Shown: positions 11,174 to 22,963, counted from the first letter of the stretch. The stretch is DNA of 64,000 bases from Ottelia alismoides (GCA_037367405.1 JAZKJV010010129.1:682001-746000); one strand, 5' to 3'. Program-made: numbers and translations. The notes: generated from the sequence alone by a model not told the origin.

Positions 11174-12768
11174 ACCGTTAGATCACGTCAGATCGAACGG
11201 TGGTTGATGGCTCTTGGGATGAATGACGTGGAAGGATAGTGATCGTTTGATCCTTCTGATCCGACGGAGGCGGGGCGATGGCGACGTGGCTCGATCAAAA
11301 CCGTCCGATCAAGAGGATCGGATGGCAGATGTGCTTCGTGTTCATCTGGTCTTCCACTTCTTGCGGCGGATGTAATTGGGCTCCGGCGAAGCCCCCGCAG
11401 ATCTGCCGCCTTGGTTCTCGCTCAATGTTGATCTCTGGGGGTTCCTCAGTAGCTGGGGATGATCGTGGAAGCTTCGCAGAGCGACCGAAGCGTCTGGACG
11501 AGGTGGAGGTGGTCTATAGGCCGGAGGCAACGAAGCTCGAAGAAGCTCCGACGACGCTTCTGAGCAATGAAGGGAATGGTACCAGCAGGGTTAGTTTGCG
11601 CACGGGAACGTGTGTAGTGTATTCGTGAAGTGAGTATGGGTGCAGCAGGAAGCCTGTAGCTAAGTGAAGGTTGTTCGGTGGTCCTCCTCTAACGAGGTGG
11701 AGGAGCTTTGGTCGGAGCGAGGGGCTAGGTGTTATCAGAGGAGATGGAATAGCGTGCGAAGATCAGAGCTCTACGGTGGAGCTCGGTGGATGATCTAGAG
11801 AGCGTGGAATTTATCGTAGTAAGCGGAGAAATTAGGAGAAGAAACAGAGAAAAAGAAGAAGGAGATTGGAGGGGGAATGGACGAAGCTACCTGGGGTTGG
11901 AGGCTCGCTGGAGCAGCTCCGGTCGTCGCTAGAGGTTGGTAGAAGCCCGAGCTCTAGCAGCTCGCTGGAGGAGCTGTGGCACTGCGCGACGGAGTAGTGG
12001 ATCTCGTCAGAGGTGGGCAGTCGTCGTCGCTCGATTTGGCCCTCTATTTCTGTCACAAATAAGGAGCTAAGAGCTCGGAGGTACCTCTCGTGGTGGCGGA
12101 TAGGATCGAAGGTCGACGGGGGCGGAGTATTTATAGGTCGGAGGTGAGGTTGCAGGTGACGGAGGATGAGGTTTTGTGGAGGTCGTGGAGCGACTATGAT
12201 GGTCTTCGTGGAGGTTGTGGTGTCCGGCGAGGATAAGGGAGTCATGGGCTATGTAGTGGCGGTGATAGGGGCGGAGAGGAAGGCTGGAGTTGGGCCAAAA
12301 ATAGGAAGGGGTCGGCGAGCGTGCGAGGTGGAGGCCGTGGGAGAGAGGGCGTCTGGAGGTGGAAGACGGGTTCTTGACTGTTGGATCGAGTGATCCAACA
12401 ACCATGAGAAAGGCATAAGGGGATGGCCTGGATTAGATCTAGGGTGGCTGGGATGAAGGGTGATTGGGCGCGCCACGTGGCGTGCTAAGAGCGCGACGCT
12501 AGCGGGCGGCCTAGATCCCATATGGAGGGCGATCGGAGGGTCAAAGATTTTGAGGGACCTGATGGTATATAGGTCGTTGGATCTTACTATCCAACGGTTA
12601 GGGTGAAGGCGTGAAGGAGCGGCTCTGATCTGCTTGATCAGAGCGCATCCAAGGGTTCAGAAGGAGGCAGAAATGGAACTCTGATCAAATGATCAGAACA
12701 TATCCAATGGATGTAAGCAAGGCACGTGGAGACAGTGAGGTCGTAGGATCTAGAAGAGATCCAACGAC
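11174..12768. repeat. Array of GATC-capped hairpins in LTR X1
   Basis: At least eight inverted repeats have GATC, or a truncated form of it, at the inner end of both arms with a 2-7 nt loop. They lie at 11174-11201 (11-bp arms, one mismatch), 11244-11266 (two mismatches), 11304-11322 (perfect 7), 12379-12400 (perfect 9), 12575-12596 (perfect 8), 12622-12644 (perfect 9), 12680-12697 (perfect 8) and 12740-12768 (11-bp arms, one mismatch). Several arms share the word CGTTGGATC. The 11304-11322 hairpin recurs exactly, inverted, at 63893-63911 in LTR X4. Confidence 0.75.
12128..12135 (-). promoter_or_regulatory. TATA box of LTR X1
   Basis: The minus strand reads CCTATAAATACTCC, a plant-like TATA box in the GC-rich core. 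Transcription would run leftward, giving an untranslated LTR part of roughly 2.2 kb before the PBS. X4 has a comparable TATAAAA at 63082-63088 on the plus strand, which supports the assignment. Confidence 0.55.
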
Positions 12769-13497
12769 AAGGAAAGCGGGCGGCAAGAGCAAAGGAGGTC
12801 GGGCCACGTGGCGCAACCAGAAGGCGCCACGTTGCCCAATCAGATTATTGCGACAAAAATTTGAGAAAATTAAGGGGAAAACGACCGAATTTGAAAAAAA
12901 CTCAAAACGTGAAAGTTGTAGATCTCGATGAGATGTACAAGTTTCATGTTGACCAAAAATGGAGATGAGGTCAAATAAGACACAATTATACAAGGTACAA
13001 ATATGCATACATATAATGTACAAAGGGGCCCCAAAACCCAAGTTTTGCATACGAGCTCCGATTTAAGTGAAATTGGTCTCATTTTGAAGGTCTCTGAATA
13101 TATATTACTTTAAAAGTGAGTAGACCTAGTCGGAGGTTGTATAAGGTAGATACTTGTTTTTTAAGGTCTAAGGTCTCCAAGTGATTTTGGGTTTATTGAG
13201 TAATTTTACAAGTCAGAAACTTTGGCCCTTTTTTTGTATTATTAGTTAGTAATATACACAGTTTACATATGGTTTTATTGACTTTGGAGTGGGTATAAAA
13301 TACAGATAGGTGAATAATGGTGAATATTTACAAGAGAATTGGACTTCTTATTTAATGCAAATATGAATGCTAGAATGCAGATATTATGCATGCATGTATG
13401 AATGCTAATTATGCAGGATAAGGAGAAATATGCAACTAATTACTCGGGAACAAGACTCTATTTTCAATTTTTAGAGTGATGAATCACAGATTCATCA

Positions 13498-14642
13498 CCT
13501 GGAACCCATCTTTAACGCATATATTTTTCCTATAATGCAATGGACATTGGGCCATGAAATGGGCAATGGGCATTTTAACTCAAGGAGTGTTGGAATGCAA
13601 AGGGATGTTGTCAAGTAATGGGCATTGGTACTTTCAGTGGACCGACTGTCTACATAATAAGTGCGGTTGCCTGTTTGGGATAAATTCCCTCCAAAAGCTA
13701 AGTTATCGACTCTATGCCCGTGTAGAGGAACGGGAAGAAACTGAACCATGTCTTGCCAAGGCATGCCCCGAGGTAGGGGATGGGGTGAACCTACTAGATG
13801 ACGGTGATGTTGCTGTCGGGTGGTGGTGACAATCTCTACGGAATTGAGAGAAGTCCCGACATACAACTCTGCTAGGCTGGGGTGGAGGCAACTGTGACTG
13901 AGCTCCCTATAACCAGCTTTGTGTAGCCTCCCACTTTGTCGCCTTTGCAATTACCTCCTTGATGGAGGTGAGGTCCAAGGTGGAGAGTCTATCGTGAACC
14001 TCCCTACGCATCCTTTGGATTAACTTCTGTAAGTTCTCCTGTAGATAAGTTGTCGTAGCAAAGGAATGATGAGACAACTATGTATAGAGGATCAAGTACT
14101 CTTTGTCTATCGTCAACCCCTATGTCAGCTCAGGGAACTCTCTCCTATGATCCTCTACCCAATGGTCTGGGTAGGACTCTATATAGAACTCGTCGAAGAA
14201 GATGTCCCAAGTGATGGGCTCAGTCAGGTGCTCCTTGGTGGAATTCCACCACTGCTCTGTGTACCCAGCAAGTGAATAACCTGCAAATGATACCCAAGTG
14301 TCCTCAGGTGCATGGATAACCCTCAGAACCTTGGCCACTTGTGCCATCTACAGTTCTGCATCATCAGGGGGTGGTACCGAAGAACTATGGTACCATCGCT
14401 CACTGGTATGATGCATAGGTGCTTTGGTGCTTCTATAAAACATCAACATCCTCCACTTGTTCCGCCTTTAGGGAAAAGAACAAGTTTATTCTCTCTTTCA
14501 CATCGTACGAGGGACGATAGGAGGGTTTGTCCTGTTGTTGGAGCCATTGCTCGAGCGCCTCTTGGCACTGGTGGATGCCCTGTACCATTTGTGCAAGCAA
14601 AGCTAGTTGTTGCGCCACCTCCTATTCCATACGAGGCGGCAT
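13498..14642 (-). pseudogene. Chromovirus-like gypsy gag fragment
   Basis: On the minus strand an ATG at 14640-14642 opens MPPRME, like the MPPR start of Del/Tekay-type gag. There follow a Gln-rich helical segment (MVQGIHQCQEALEQWLQQQ, 14433-14618) and a Retrotrans_gag-like domain at 14120-14347 (VLRVIHAPEDTWVSFAGYSL, YTEQWWNSTKEHL, ITWDIFFDEFY). The gag C-terminal part lies around 13930-14060 in a different frame. Stops and frameshifts separate the blocks. Nothing recognisable as a zinc knuckle remains before LTR X1 begins at 13497. The family differs from gypsy A, so this is an older neighbour truncated by X1. Confidence 0.72.
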
Positions 14643-16258
14643 GGTTCCACATAAAGAATCAGAGCATTAATATTTCTTTACTTAAGAGAGACATATTTAT
14701 GTGGACATGAAATATGCAATTCTCCTTTTGATTCGTGTTGGGTCAGAAAACTCTCCACACTATTTTTTATTTCGAATACATATAATTCCACATTCAAAAC
14801 ACTTAATATAATATGAGCAGGAGAAAATAGCACAAAAGACTAGAATTATATTTCCCTTTCCATTCATATCATGTAGATCATTCACTTCATTACAATCCAT
14901 GTCCACAAAAATATATTACAAGTATGCATCAGAAAGTGTATCCCATACATACATTGTACATGACATGTCTCTCAAAATACTAGACGTAAAGAAAAGTAGG
15001 AAAAGCTACAAATAATTGTACCACAAAAGAAACAGTGTAGCTGCACGCAAAAAATAGCTCAAGCAAGCAATGTCCTCTCACTACTGCAACTTCTTCTAAG
15101 AACCTGCAGATGCACACATAGCTACGTTATGAGCAAAGTTTCCCAATATGTTGTAAAAATTTCAACAAGCAAGATATACTTAAAAAGTGTGCAAAATAAA
15201 CAATGGGTAAAGTAAACTCATAAGGGATAAATTCTAGTTGTTATTATTATTTGATATGGATTACCCATGCATCGTGGATAGACTGTGGTCTTCGTCCATG
15301 AGACCTCACACTATGTCTCCAAGACAAGAAGAAGTCCTTAGGGTTGGGGTGTATTAGTAGCCATGCGGTGGGGTACAATGCATCCTAGCAACGTTCCTAA
15401 CACATACACTAGCTTTACTTAACAAACTGTAGTCCTGATTCCCAATTCAAATTTCAACCCACGAATCATCGTGAACCGCCAAGTCCACTACCCACGTATA
15501 AGAGTCCACGATGGCCTAGGGCATGAATCAGGGTACAGATTACTAAGATCATTCATACCATAGTTGAAATCATCACAACCATGTCAATCCTCTTTATGCA
15601 CAAGAGATTTATATTTCGTTCCCAACTTCATTAACCACATTTTCCGAAACTTTGTTCTTAGCGCTCCTATTCGAAATACTAACCAATGTGGCCTACACTA
15701 GGAAGTACACGAGTGTTAACTCTAAGTGAAATAGAAAAATACTAGACCACCAACAATGACTTCTCGACACACTCTCGAAGCAATGGGATAAAGTCACACG
15801 AGTACTAAGGCCGAGCACTGTCAGATTTACATGTTGGCATGTCAAGCAACATTTCCTCCAGCTGTCTTAGCTAGATAGTAGCAATTGGGATTGCATCCAT
15901 CTAGGCTTCTAACTAGGGCCCCCAAGGGTGCATGTCCAATCCCTTGAAGTGCCTACTCCATCTACCCTAACACCGTGCAATCTCAATCATGAAAATCTTA
16001 TACACTATGGGGAATACAATATTGAGAGGTAGTGCAGAGGCATCACACCTAGAACTCAGTCATTAGTGAAATATATCATTTTTACTCCTCACACTGAGCA
16101 TGGTGAAAGATATATCGTAAATCCCAACTAAAATTCAACTTGTGCGACACCTTTTCATAGACACCTAAGTATGGCTCAACTTTGTTGGGTAAACAATACT
16201 CATCCTATCAGTAATCATCAATGTCTTTACTTCAACTAACTGATGTCTAAATAATATA
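14643..16258. other. No recognised gene
   Basis: About 1.6 kb without a supportable gene. Next to the gag start, CTCTGATTCTT on the minus strand may be a worn PBS of the tRNA-Met class, so part of 14700-15250 may be the leader or LTR of the chromovirus-like element. I could not find a partner LTR. The stretch 15260-16250 has no motif I can name. Confidence 0.4.
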
Positions 16259-16893
16259 TCATAGGTGTTGTGCATTAAGAATTCCTAAAAAAGCACCAAC
16301 CAAACTCCTCGTCAACGATGAATTGTCTTTATGCACAGCTTCATATGCCCATGTCAGTATTCGCAATGTGGCATCATCGAAATGAAACACCCGATTGAGA
16401 TTTTCTGCCCAGATCAAAACCCTCTTAGCCATCCCTTGATTAAAAAATGAGAAAGTAACATGTTGACTGTTACAATGTTAGGAACAATTGCTGATTTTAT
16501 ATCTTTTGTAGTTACAATAGAGCACACCCTCAAAAATCCAAGCAAATCCCATGTAACACAATATTATAGGTAATTGTGTTCAGAATCATACATTTAGAAA
16601 GAGGTTATCAAGCATGCTATCATCTTTGCTCATTTTATGGAAGCTGCATAGGCTATGAATCCAGAAATTATAGGTCGTGATATTTGTCTTACACGTTTTT
16701 GCCATCATCAACTTGACCATTATCTCTTCATTACCATGATCAACAGCCTTGCAATATGCATTGAAGAAGGTATTATATGTGATTATATTAGGTGTTATGC
16801 TGCTTATATACATGTGCTTAAAAACATCTATCGTCGTATTCATATCCCCACGGTAACACCTTTGAGCCAAGGTACCAAGATTTAGTTTTGGAG
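16259..16893 (-). pseudogene. PPR (pentatricopeptide repeat) gene fragment
   Basis: PPR proteins are organelle RNA-binding proteins made of 35-residue helical repeats. The frame 16586-16969 shows GDMNTTIDVFKHM followed by TPNIITYNTFFNAYCK (residues 59-74 of that frame), then KTNITTYNFWIHSLC, the recurrent PPR pattern at roughly 35-residue spacing. A second open piece, 16259-16432 (57 codons from an ATG), reads MAKRVLIWAENLNRVFHFDD then TLRILTWAYEA, also PPR-like. Stops and frameshifts lie between the two. It is the only clear host-gene sequence in the window. Its right end lies only tens of bases from a PBS-like site. Confidence 0.78.
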
Positions 16894-16915
16894 GGATTGT
16901 GGTGCCTGACAAGTT

Positions 16916-16934
16916 GGATTTGGCAATCATTGTA
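16916..16934 (-). other. Degenerate PBS-like site left of LTR Y1
   Basis: The plus strand GGATTTGGCAATCATTGTA aligns with the complement of the tRNA-Asp-type PBS, keeping GGCAAT. A similar string, TCCGACAATCGTTGTA, lies beside LTR Y2 (39571-39586), and homology between the two sites runs about 50 bases further left, as expected of element leader sequence. Confidence 0.45.
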
Positions 16935-16936
16935 TC

Positions 16937-19900
16937 GGTCGCTCTCATGGCACGTGGCACCCAGTCCAAGTGTGATCAACAATTAACCCACGATGAATGA
17001 TAGATAAGCAATGCAAATATGTATGGAGTTAAACTTTAGTATAACTCTACAAGAATGTGTATATAGGCAAGTTTTAGACTTTCAAACCACAGGGAGAAAA
17101 TGGTGGATAGCGTTGTTATTAATAATTACTACTAATTAATAACAATTATTTTGCATTTTTAGCATTTTTTCTTTTTATGTGGGTTTTTAATTATATTCAT
17201 TTTTTATTGGGGTTTAAATTGTTTTATTATTTTATTACTTTTATTTTTCAGTTTTTAATTTTCTTTTTAATTTTTAAAGTAACATATTTATATATAATAA
17301 TAAGGATAGTATATATATATGGGTTCAATGGGGATGCCCTCCCTCATTTTTGGTATTTTTTATTTTTTAAAAATATCACTATGTATATTCATCTATATAT
17401 CCCTCCTATATGTCATTCAAAATTTGTTAGAAATAGATACTTATATGCCCCTCCATCTAGAACAGATCGATTGCAGCAATGTTTAGACAACTAAAATTAC
17501 TTCTTCCAGATGGACGACATATGAGTCTCTGTTTCTAACGAAATTCGAATGCCATGTTGTAGGGATATATAGAAGAATATAAATTACTATATTTTTAAAA
17601 AATAAAAAATTACATAAAATAGGGGTGGGGGAAGCCCCATATATATATAGTAATATATAAGATATATTTTATAATTAGGGTATTATATTTTTAAATATAC
17701 ATACATATAGTCAAAATAGATGAATTAATATCATTGTATTTTTATATTTTTCTCTATTTTTAGTAATTTTTATGATTTTTTTATATTTTTATGTATTTTA
17801 AAGTATTAAATATAACAAAATAGTGCATAATTTAATTAACTATTTTATTTTTAATAAATAAATAAGTCCAAAATTAATCTAAAGCTATTTTTATATATGT
17901 ATATATTATAAAAAAATTCAGAAATAGGAAAATATAATTTTAGTTTTTAATTTATTTTTTACTAATATTTATAAGTTTTGTAGTTTTTATATTTTGTATT
18001 TTGTGTTTTTAAATATTTTTGGATATGTTGTAGATAATATAATATACATAATTTATATTAATTTTTGGGAATTTTTGGAGTTAATTTTCTACATAATAAA
18101 ATTACATGTTTATATATTTTTAAATAAATAAAAAAATCAATTAAAATTCTATGCAAAAAGTATATCTCATATAACAATATTACATGCACTTATATTAATT
18201 TTCTTATAATTTTTTTAGCAATAAAAATATTTAATATGATAAATATACACAAAAAATTGAACTAGCAAGGGCCTATTTGTAATATATAAAAACTTAGAAT
18301 GCTTTTAATAATAGGTCTAGAAGTTTTAGGGGTACATATGTAATTTCACAATGCCTCATGTGGCACATCACGTGAGGCGAAGGGACCTAGATGCAAATAG
18401 CAATGAGTACGAGGGTCTAGATGCAATTTTTAAACAAAATATTACACTGCTTAATTATTTACATGACTTATTATAAATTACGCAAGGTGGAGGGGGTAGT
18501 GTAACTTACGCCGGACGGAAGTGTACGTCGACCAACGGCTGGATGCACGCCACATAACCACGTGGCACGCCCTGGGCGCTTGATGTCCCTTCATAAATAG
18601 GCGGTGGAGATTAGATCCTGGGGTGGATCTGATGGTGGATGTGGGGATGTTGATAACCTGGAGGGCGTGTTCTTGATCCAAAGGATATGATCGCGCCTAG
18701 ATGAACACCCATCGGTGAGCTTTAATCAGTCGATTCTCCATGCTCCGACATCCTCCCTTCGATTTGATCAGCTCCACACGTCCTTAGGGTCACTCCACAT
18801 TTGCAGGAGACCTCGGCCAAGTCAGGACCTCGTTAGAGGATTCTTGACATGGTCTTCTCTTCCTGGCACATGGGGTGTTTTCTTTGACTAAATTCAATCC
18901 TAAATGCCTTCGGTGAGCTTTCCTCCTACACAAAATGATCTAGGGGCTCGAGGTGAACAACCTCAACCCAAAGTTGAAGATTACAACAAAAGGAATGAAG
19001 CGGCAAAGAGGCTTCAGCGAAAGGTGTTGGGGGAGCTTCGACTAGACCCCATCTTTGCAAAATCAGGGTGGAAGATGGGTCTAATATGAAGAGATAGATG
19101 GTCTTCGAAATGGTGTGGAAGCATGTCAGAACAAGGCTGATAGGCACAGGACAGTGACTAGACGAAGCTCTAGATCTACGAAGAACTTTAAACTATGGAT
19201 TTAGGCTAAAGGGAATATTGAATGCATGAAATGAAAGCTACATTAAGATACTGGAACGAAAATCTATCTAGAAAGCAAGTAAAAGGCAACTCTAACAGGA
19301 GTACCTAGAGCAGATGGGAATCTTCGCCTGAGATGCTCTGCGAGTCTTGGATCGATCTCTACTTTTCTTTATCCTCGCCGATAGGGTTGGAGATCCTTGT
19401 TGTCACCATGAATGGAACTCAAGGAGACTCCCTTTGGGGTTACATTAGAGGTAATTGCAAATTAATTCAAGAGGTCTTATTTTAAACAGAGGTGACCAGT
19501 GTCCTAGGGAAGAGGATGGTGTGTAGGACGATGGTGGTTGGTGGAGTCTAGGTGATGGGTGAAGATGAGGGTAGGGGGTGTGTAGATTGGTGGTTGGATA
19601 GAGGGAAATGGTGAAGTGGAGGTAGAGTAACAAATGGAGAAGATGGATTGGCACGTGACTCTGACGGAATCAGAGAGTTTGAGGTACAGTTGGCCTAGGG
19701 TCAACAAAAGATGTGCCTTGATTGGGCCACTCAGCCCACAAAAGACAAAACATGAATCAAAAGGATTGTTAATTCCATAAAAATAATAAATGATTTTATT
19801 AACTAAAAACTCAAAAAATGAAAAATGCTTCTTATTTTATGCATTATTTTATAGGTATTTTTATATATTTTTACAACATTGTTTATTAGGTGTTAATTTT

Positions 19901-20842
19901 TACAAGTGTATGCACATGAATATTTACCTATATTTTGAGTATTTTCTTTTTATTTTATATCTTAATCTTTATTATCTCATTTACATATTTTATATATTTA
20001 TAATATATTTAGACATATATTAACATATTTTTATTTTATTTTCTATTTTTATTTATCAACTTAAATAAATATATTCATGTATGTTATAAGTATAACATAC
20101 CTATATATTTTATTCTATGATTTATTTTAATGCATTTTTAATTGTTTTTTATCTTTATTTTTTAATATGTTTCAAATAATATTTAAAATTATTTAAAAAT
20201 GTAAGAAGAGTAAGACAATAAAGAACCAAATATATGAATAAAATATATAGATATATAGTACAATGAAACCCCGTAAAGATGACTTTATCTTAACTCTATT
20301 TTTAATGTAACACCTTCATTATATAGATATATTAATTTATAATATGATGGAGGTGAGTCTGGTCGATTTCGATTTCATATGGAGAAGATATTAATCTGTA
20401 AATTCTGTTTAAAACTTTTTCCTCTATGTGCCCAGTTGCACAGTACAATATTTTTATGTGCAATTATTTTTATAATTCCTTTGTATTTTTATGTACAAGT
20501 TTCATGAAGAATAAATTGGTATAGAAATGTCTACTTTGAAGGTTTAAAATTAGGGTTTCTATATAAATTATATACCCTTATCTCTCCCTACTTTATTCAT
20601 TGTCGATCAAGTCAATATTGACGTAGTCTCAAGATTTAGGATCATTCAATATCTTTGATACTTCATTTATTTTCCTTCTATTTTATTTATTTTTTATTTT
20701 GGATTTAAATACATATAATTATGTAATATTTATAGATGAATAAAGGATGTTAATTTGTGCGAGTTGTTGATTTTTAGATGTGGTTTGATTTGGACTTAAA
20801 TACAAAATGGAAGGATAAAGATAAAAGAATGTCTATTCATCA
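16937..20842 (-). repeat. Gypsy LTR type Y1
   Basis: About 3.9 kb including a MITE. The right end, ATTCATCA, gives TGATGAAT at the element-strand start, the same first eight bases as LTR X, so X and Y are probably branches of one LTR family. The left end is approximate, set by the PBS-like site. AT-rich flanks enclose a GC-richer core (18340-19740). Homologous copies are Y2 (39587-40923, shortened) and Y3 (59741-61632); shared words include TTAAATAAATATATTCATGT-like and TACAATGAAACCCC-like strings near 20060 and 20260. Short ORFs inside are unsupported. Confidence 0.72.
17321..17638. mobile_element. Foldback MITE, copy 1
   Basis: About 318 bp whose two halves are imperfect inverted repeats of each other, with arms of about 150 bases. 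It starts GGGTTCAATGGGGATGCC and ends GGGGGAAGCCCC. Left-arm words ATATATCCCTCCTATATG and GTTAGAAATAGA return inverted as the stretch around TCTGTTTCTAACGAA and the right arm. A homologous copy lies at 60898-61210 at a different position in LTR Y3, so they inserted independently. It has no coding capacity. The flanks are ATATATAT runs, so the target duplication is ambiguous and the superfamily is not assigned. Confidence 0.85.
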
Positions 20843-20876
20843 CCCCCTATAATTACCTTTGCTAGTCCCTAGCAAA
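20843..20876 (-). other. Polypurine tract and preceding hairpin of gypsy B
   Basis: CCCCCTAT (20843-20850) directly follows the LTR end, so on the element strand ATAGGGGG abuts TGATGAAT, a canonical polypurine-tract/3' LTR junction. Eight bases inside it is a perfect 8-bp hairpin, TTTGCTAG (20858-20865) and CTAGCAAA (20869-20876), with a 3-nt loop. Comparable small hairpins just upstream of the polypurine tract are seen in plant Tat/Athila-type elements, including the worn GCTCGAGGATGAGC at 56189-56202 here. Confidence 0.75.
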
Positions 20877-22512
20877 CACTTATTAGAATGATAAGTGCTG
20901 CAAAAGATAAAAATAAAGAAAAGTAAAATAAAAAAGGTAGAATGATTATGACTTTTAAGCTAGAGGGGGTGGGGACGAAGGATGAGGGAGGTCGGAGGAG
21001 GAAGGAACTAGAGGCGGGGTGGGGCTGGTAGGGGAGGCCAGAGAATCGTGCTGGCATTGAAGGTTCAATCATCGCTCAATTTCTCACACCCTAACTGTCA
21101 CCTGAGGTGGAGTGATGGCTCGAAGCTAATGCGTTAGAGGGCGGATGCTTAGAATGGTTGTTGGAGAATGAGATGAAAAATGGAACCTAAGGTTCAGGGA
21201 GGTTTTTAGTAGAGTCAAACAATATCAATCAACCCCAATTATTTCACCAACACACACAATGAAGACCAATAATATTGTCTAATTATCTTGTCTCTTTTAT
21301 TGGTGCGGCCTACCATAAATTGGATGTCATGTCATATCGGTGTCTTTATGAATGTTATATGGGGAACTCGATTTCCCTTCAAAAATTTTAATGTGTTCTT
21401 GATCAACTCAAGAGGAAGAGGTAAATAAAAGTTATGTGGCCATTACCCTGACCACTATATCTGTGATAGAGCCAATCCCCATACAAAAGATCACCAGGAA
21501 CCTGCTCCATTGTAATATTGACCATTTAATTACTACCTTCACTGTAATTATTTTGCAAACATGCACACAAGAGAATATTCCACCCAAAGGTGGCATACTT
21601 CCTATAGCTTTTTCTCCATTATAAATTGCATGCACTGAGGGTAACCCTCAACCCAAATGCACCCTAAAAAGAGGTAACGTAAACGCACCCTTGGGAGAGG
21701 TGGAATAGGAGAGCCCCTTCTTTGCGTACGCCCACATCATCCAAGAGCATAATGATTTCTTATGGTACCACGACCATTTGAGAAATTAAAACTCATGCCC
21801 ACAAATTTGAAATGATTTCTACTCAAATTCCACAAATCTCTATTCAGGTCTCCTCAATAGCCAGATCAGAATAAGTCTATTCATATACAAGCCCTTATGA
21901 CTATGAGTCTTGTACATTGAAAGTGTATGTAGCGCTTCTCATCAGACTCAACAAGGAACAGTCTCCCTTAGCAAGATAACCCTAATTCCCCAATCTAGCT
22001 ACTCTTTCCTCGAGGACTGGGGTATTCCCTTCAAGTCTCAAGTACAACCATCTCAAGAAGATGTGGTAGAGATAAGAATGGACTATGACCAATGTAGTCA
22101 CATATCCTATGGAGTTTGGCCAGTGTAGCCAAGTCTCCTACTACATGTAAAGTTGAGATATCTAACTTTGAAGCATAATGCTTTTCTTATTTCATACATA
22201 CTCCGACGATATTTGAATTTTTATTTGACTTCCGTCCGTATATTCATTTAGGAGTTTTTTATTTTGCAATTTATTTGTACAATATACATCAACATGTACA
22301 TAAGGAATACTGGCAACTTATTTTGAAGCTTTATTGCAGCCCACAATGTCTTGTCACTAAACGTCCATACCACTAGACCAGGTTGGGGGGTACTGGCCAC
22401 TTATTGTGACTACTTGTGTTTCCAGACACATGCTTCCTCGGGCAATAGAAACATATCCTCACTACCTCCTCAGTGTTCAGCTAAATGTAGAGTGCGAAGT
22501 TCAAGTTAAGTC
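20877..22512 (-). mobile_element. 3' noncoding zone of gypsy B
   Basis: Element sequence without a gene. The stretch 21840-22410 matches 60-590 of gypsy A in the same orientation, so this is the zone between pol and the 3' LTR of a related minus-strand element whose LTR is Y1. It is cut at 22512 by an old copia LTR. No pol of gypsy B is visible beyond the interruption; it may be deleted. Confidence 0.65.
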
Positions 22513-22963
22513 TGAAGGCTAGGTTTTAGTCCTTAGCGTATCATGGAAGCTTATAGATCGCATTGAATATGATCTAGGAAACTAGTCATACTAGTTGTGA
22601 GGAGCAGGAGAACTTAAAAATTTTAAACTGATGGACTACATGATTTGAGAACACATCTCAAATCATTTCATCAAGATGACAATCGGGTTCAAAGGAATAT
22701 CTTGAAGCGTGGTTGCGATCGTTGATCTCTAAAGTAAGATATTCTCTTGTCTCAAGTCCGAACCGACGTAGATCGCACTTGCGGACGCATTGATGAGACA
22801 TGTGCTTCTCGCAATACATATTGATGATCCAAGCTTGGAGTCTCCTGATTTTGTCTCACAAAATCCGACATCTTCTTTACAAACGAGGTGCACTGAAGAA
22901 GATGGGGTTTCCATGAGTAGATGATCCAACAACATTACTACGATGCGACAACTACGAGGTTCT
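22513..22963 (-). repeat. Old copia LTR, left part
   Basis: Begins TGAAGGCTAGG and follows the copia-1 LTR for about 450 bases with many substitutions (TTAGCGTATCATGGAAGC against TTAAGCGCATCACGGAAGC). It continues at 33590 after the inserted copia-1. It is more diverged from the copia-1 LTRs than they are from each other, so it is an older member of the same family. Confidence 0.8.
22959..22963. repeat. Target site duplication of copia-1, left copy
   Basis: GTTCT immediately before the TG of the left LTR, matched exactly by 33585-33589 immediately after the CA of the right LTR. This is a 5-bp duplication as made by copia integrases. Confidence 0.93.

Larger units (their letters stand above)
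1..13497 (-). mobile_element. Ty3/gypsy Athila-like LTR retrotransposon A, 3' LTR outside the window
   Basis: Read on the minus strand the order is 5' LTR (9859-13497), PBS, leader, gag, protease, RT, RNase H, integrase and 3' noncoding zone, which is the Ty3/gypsy order. The Athila-like assignment rests on the gag and RNase H wording, the PBS resembling the 3' end of tRNA-Asp, the LTR of about 3.6 kb, and a long zone with polypurine repeats between pol and the 3' LTR. All coding parts are broken, so the copy is not autonomous. The 3' LTR would lie left of base 1, so its age cannot be read from an LTR pair here. Confidence 0.88.
9859..13497 (-). repeat. LTR X1, 5' LTR of gypsy A
   Basis: The plus strand starts TGCATGTG beside the PBS and ends ATTCATCA, so on the element strand it begins TGATGAAT and ends TGCA. 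It is about 3.6 kb: AT-rich ends around a GC-rich core (10840-12840). Homologous copies are X2 (35755-39208, same strand), X3 (56222-58962) and X4 (61633-64000), the last two inverted. Shared words include GTAGATCTCGATGAGAT and AAACTTGGGTTTTGG-type strings near 12920 and 13030. Open frames in the core are unsupported. Confidence 0.8.

Noticed and set aside
11278..12521. Several ORFs of 60-137 codons on both strands
   Set aside because: All fall in the GC-rich core of LTR X1, overlap each other on both strands and show no domain. Composition explains them.
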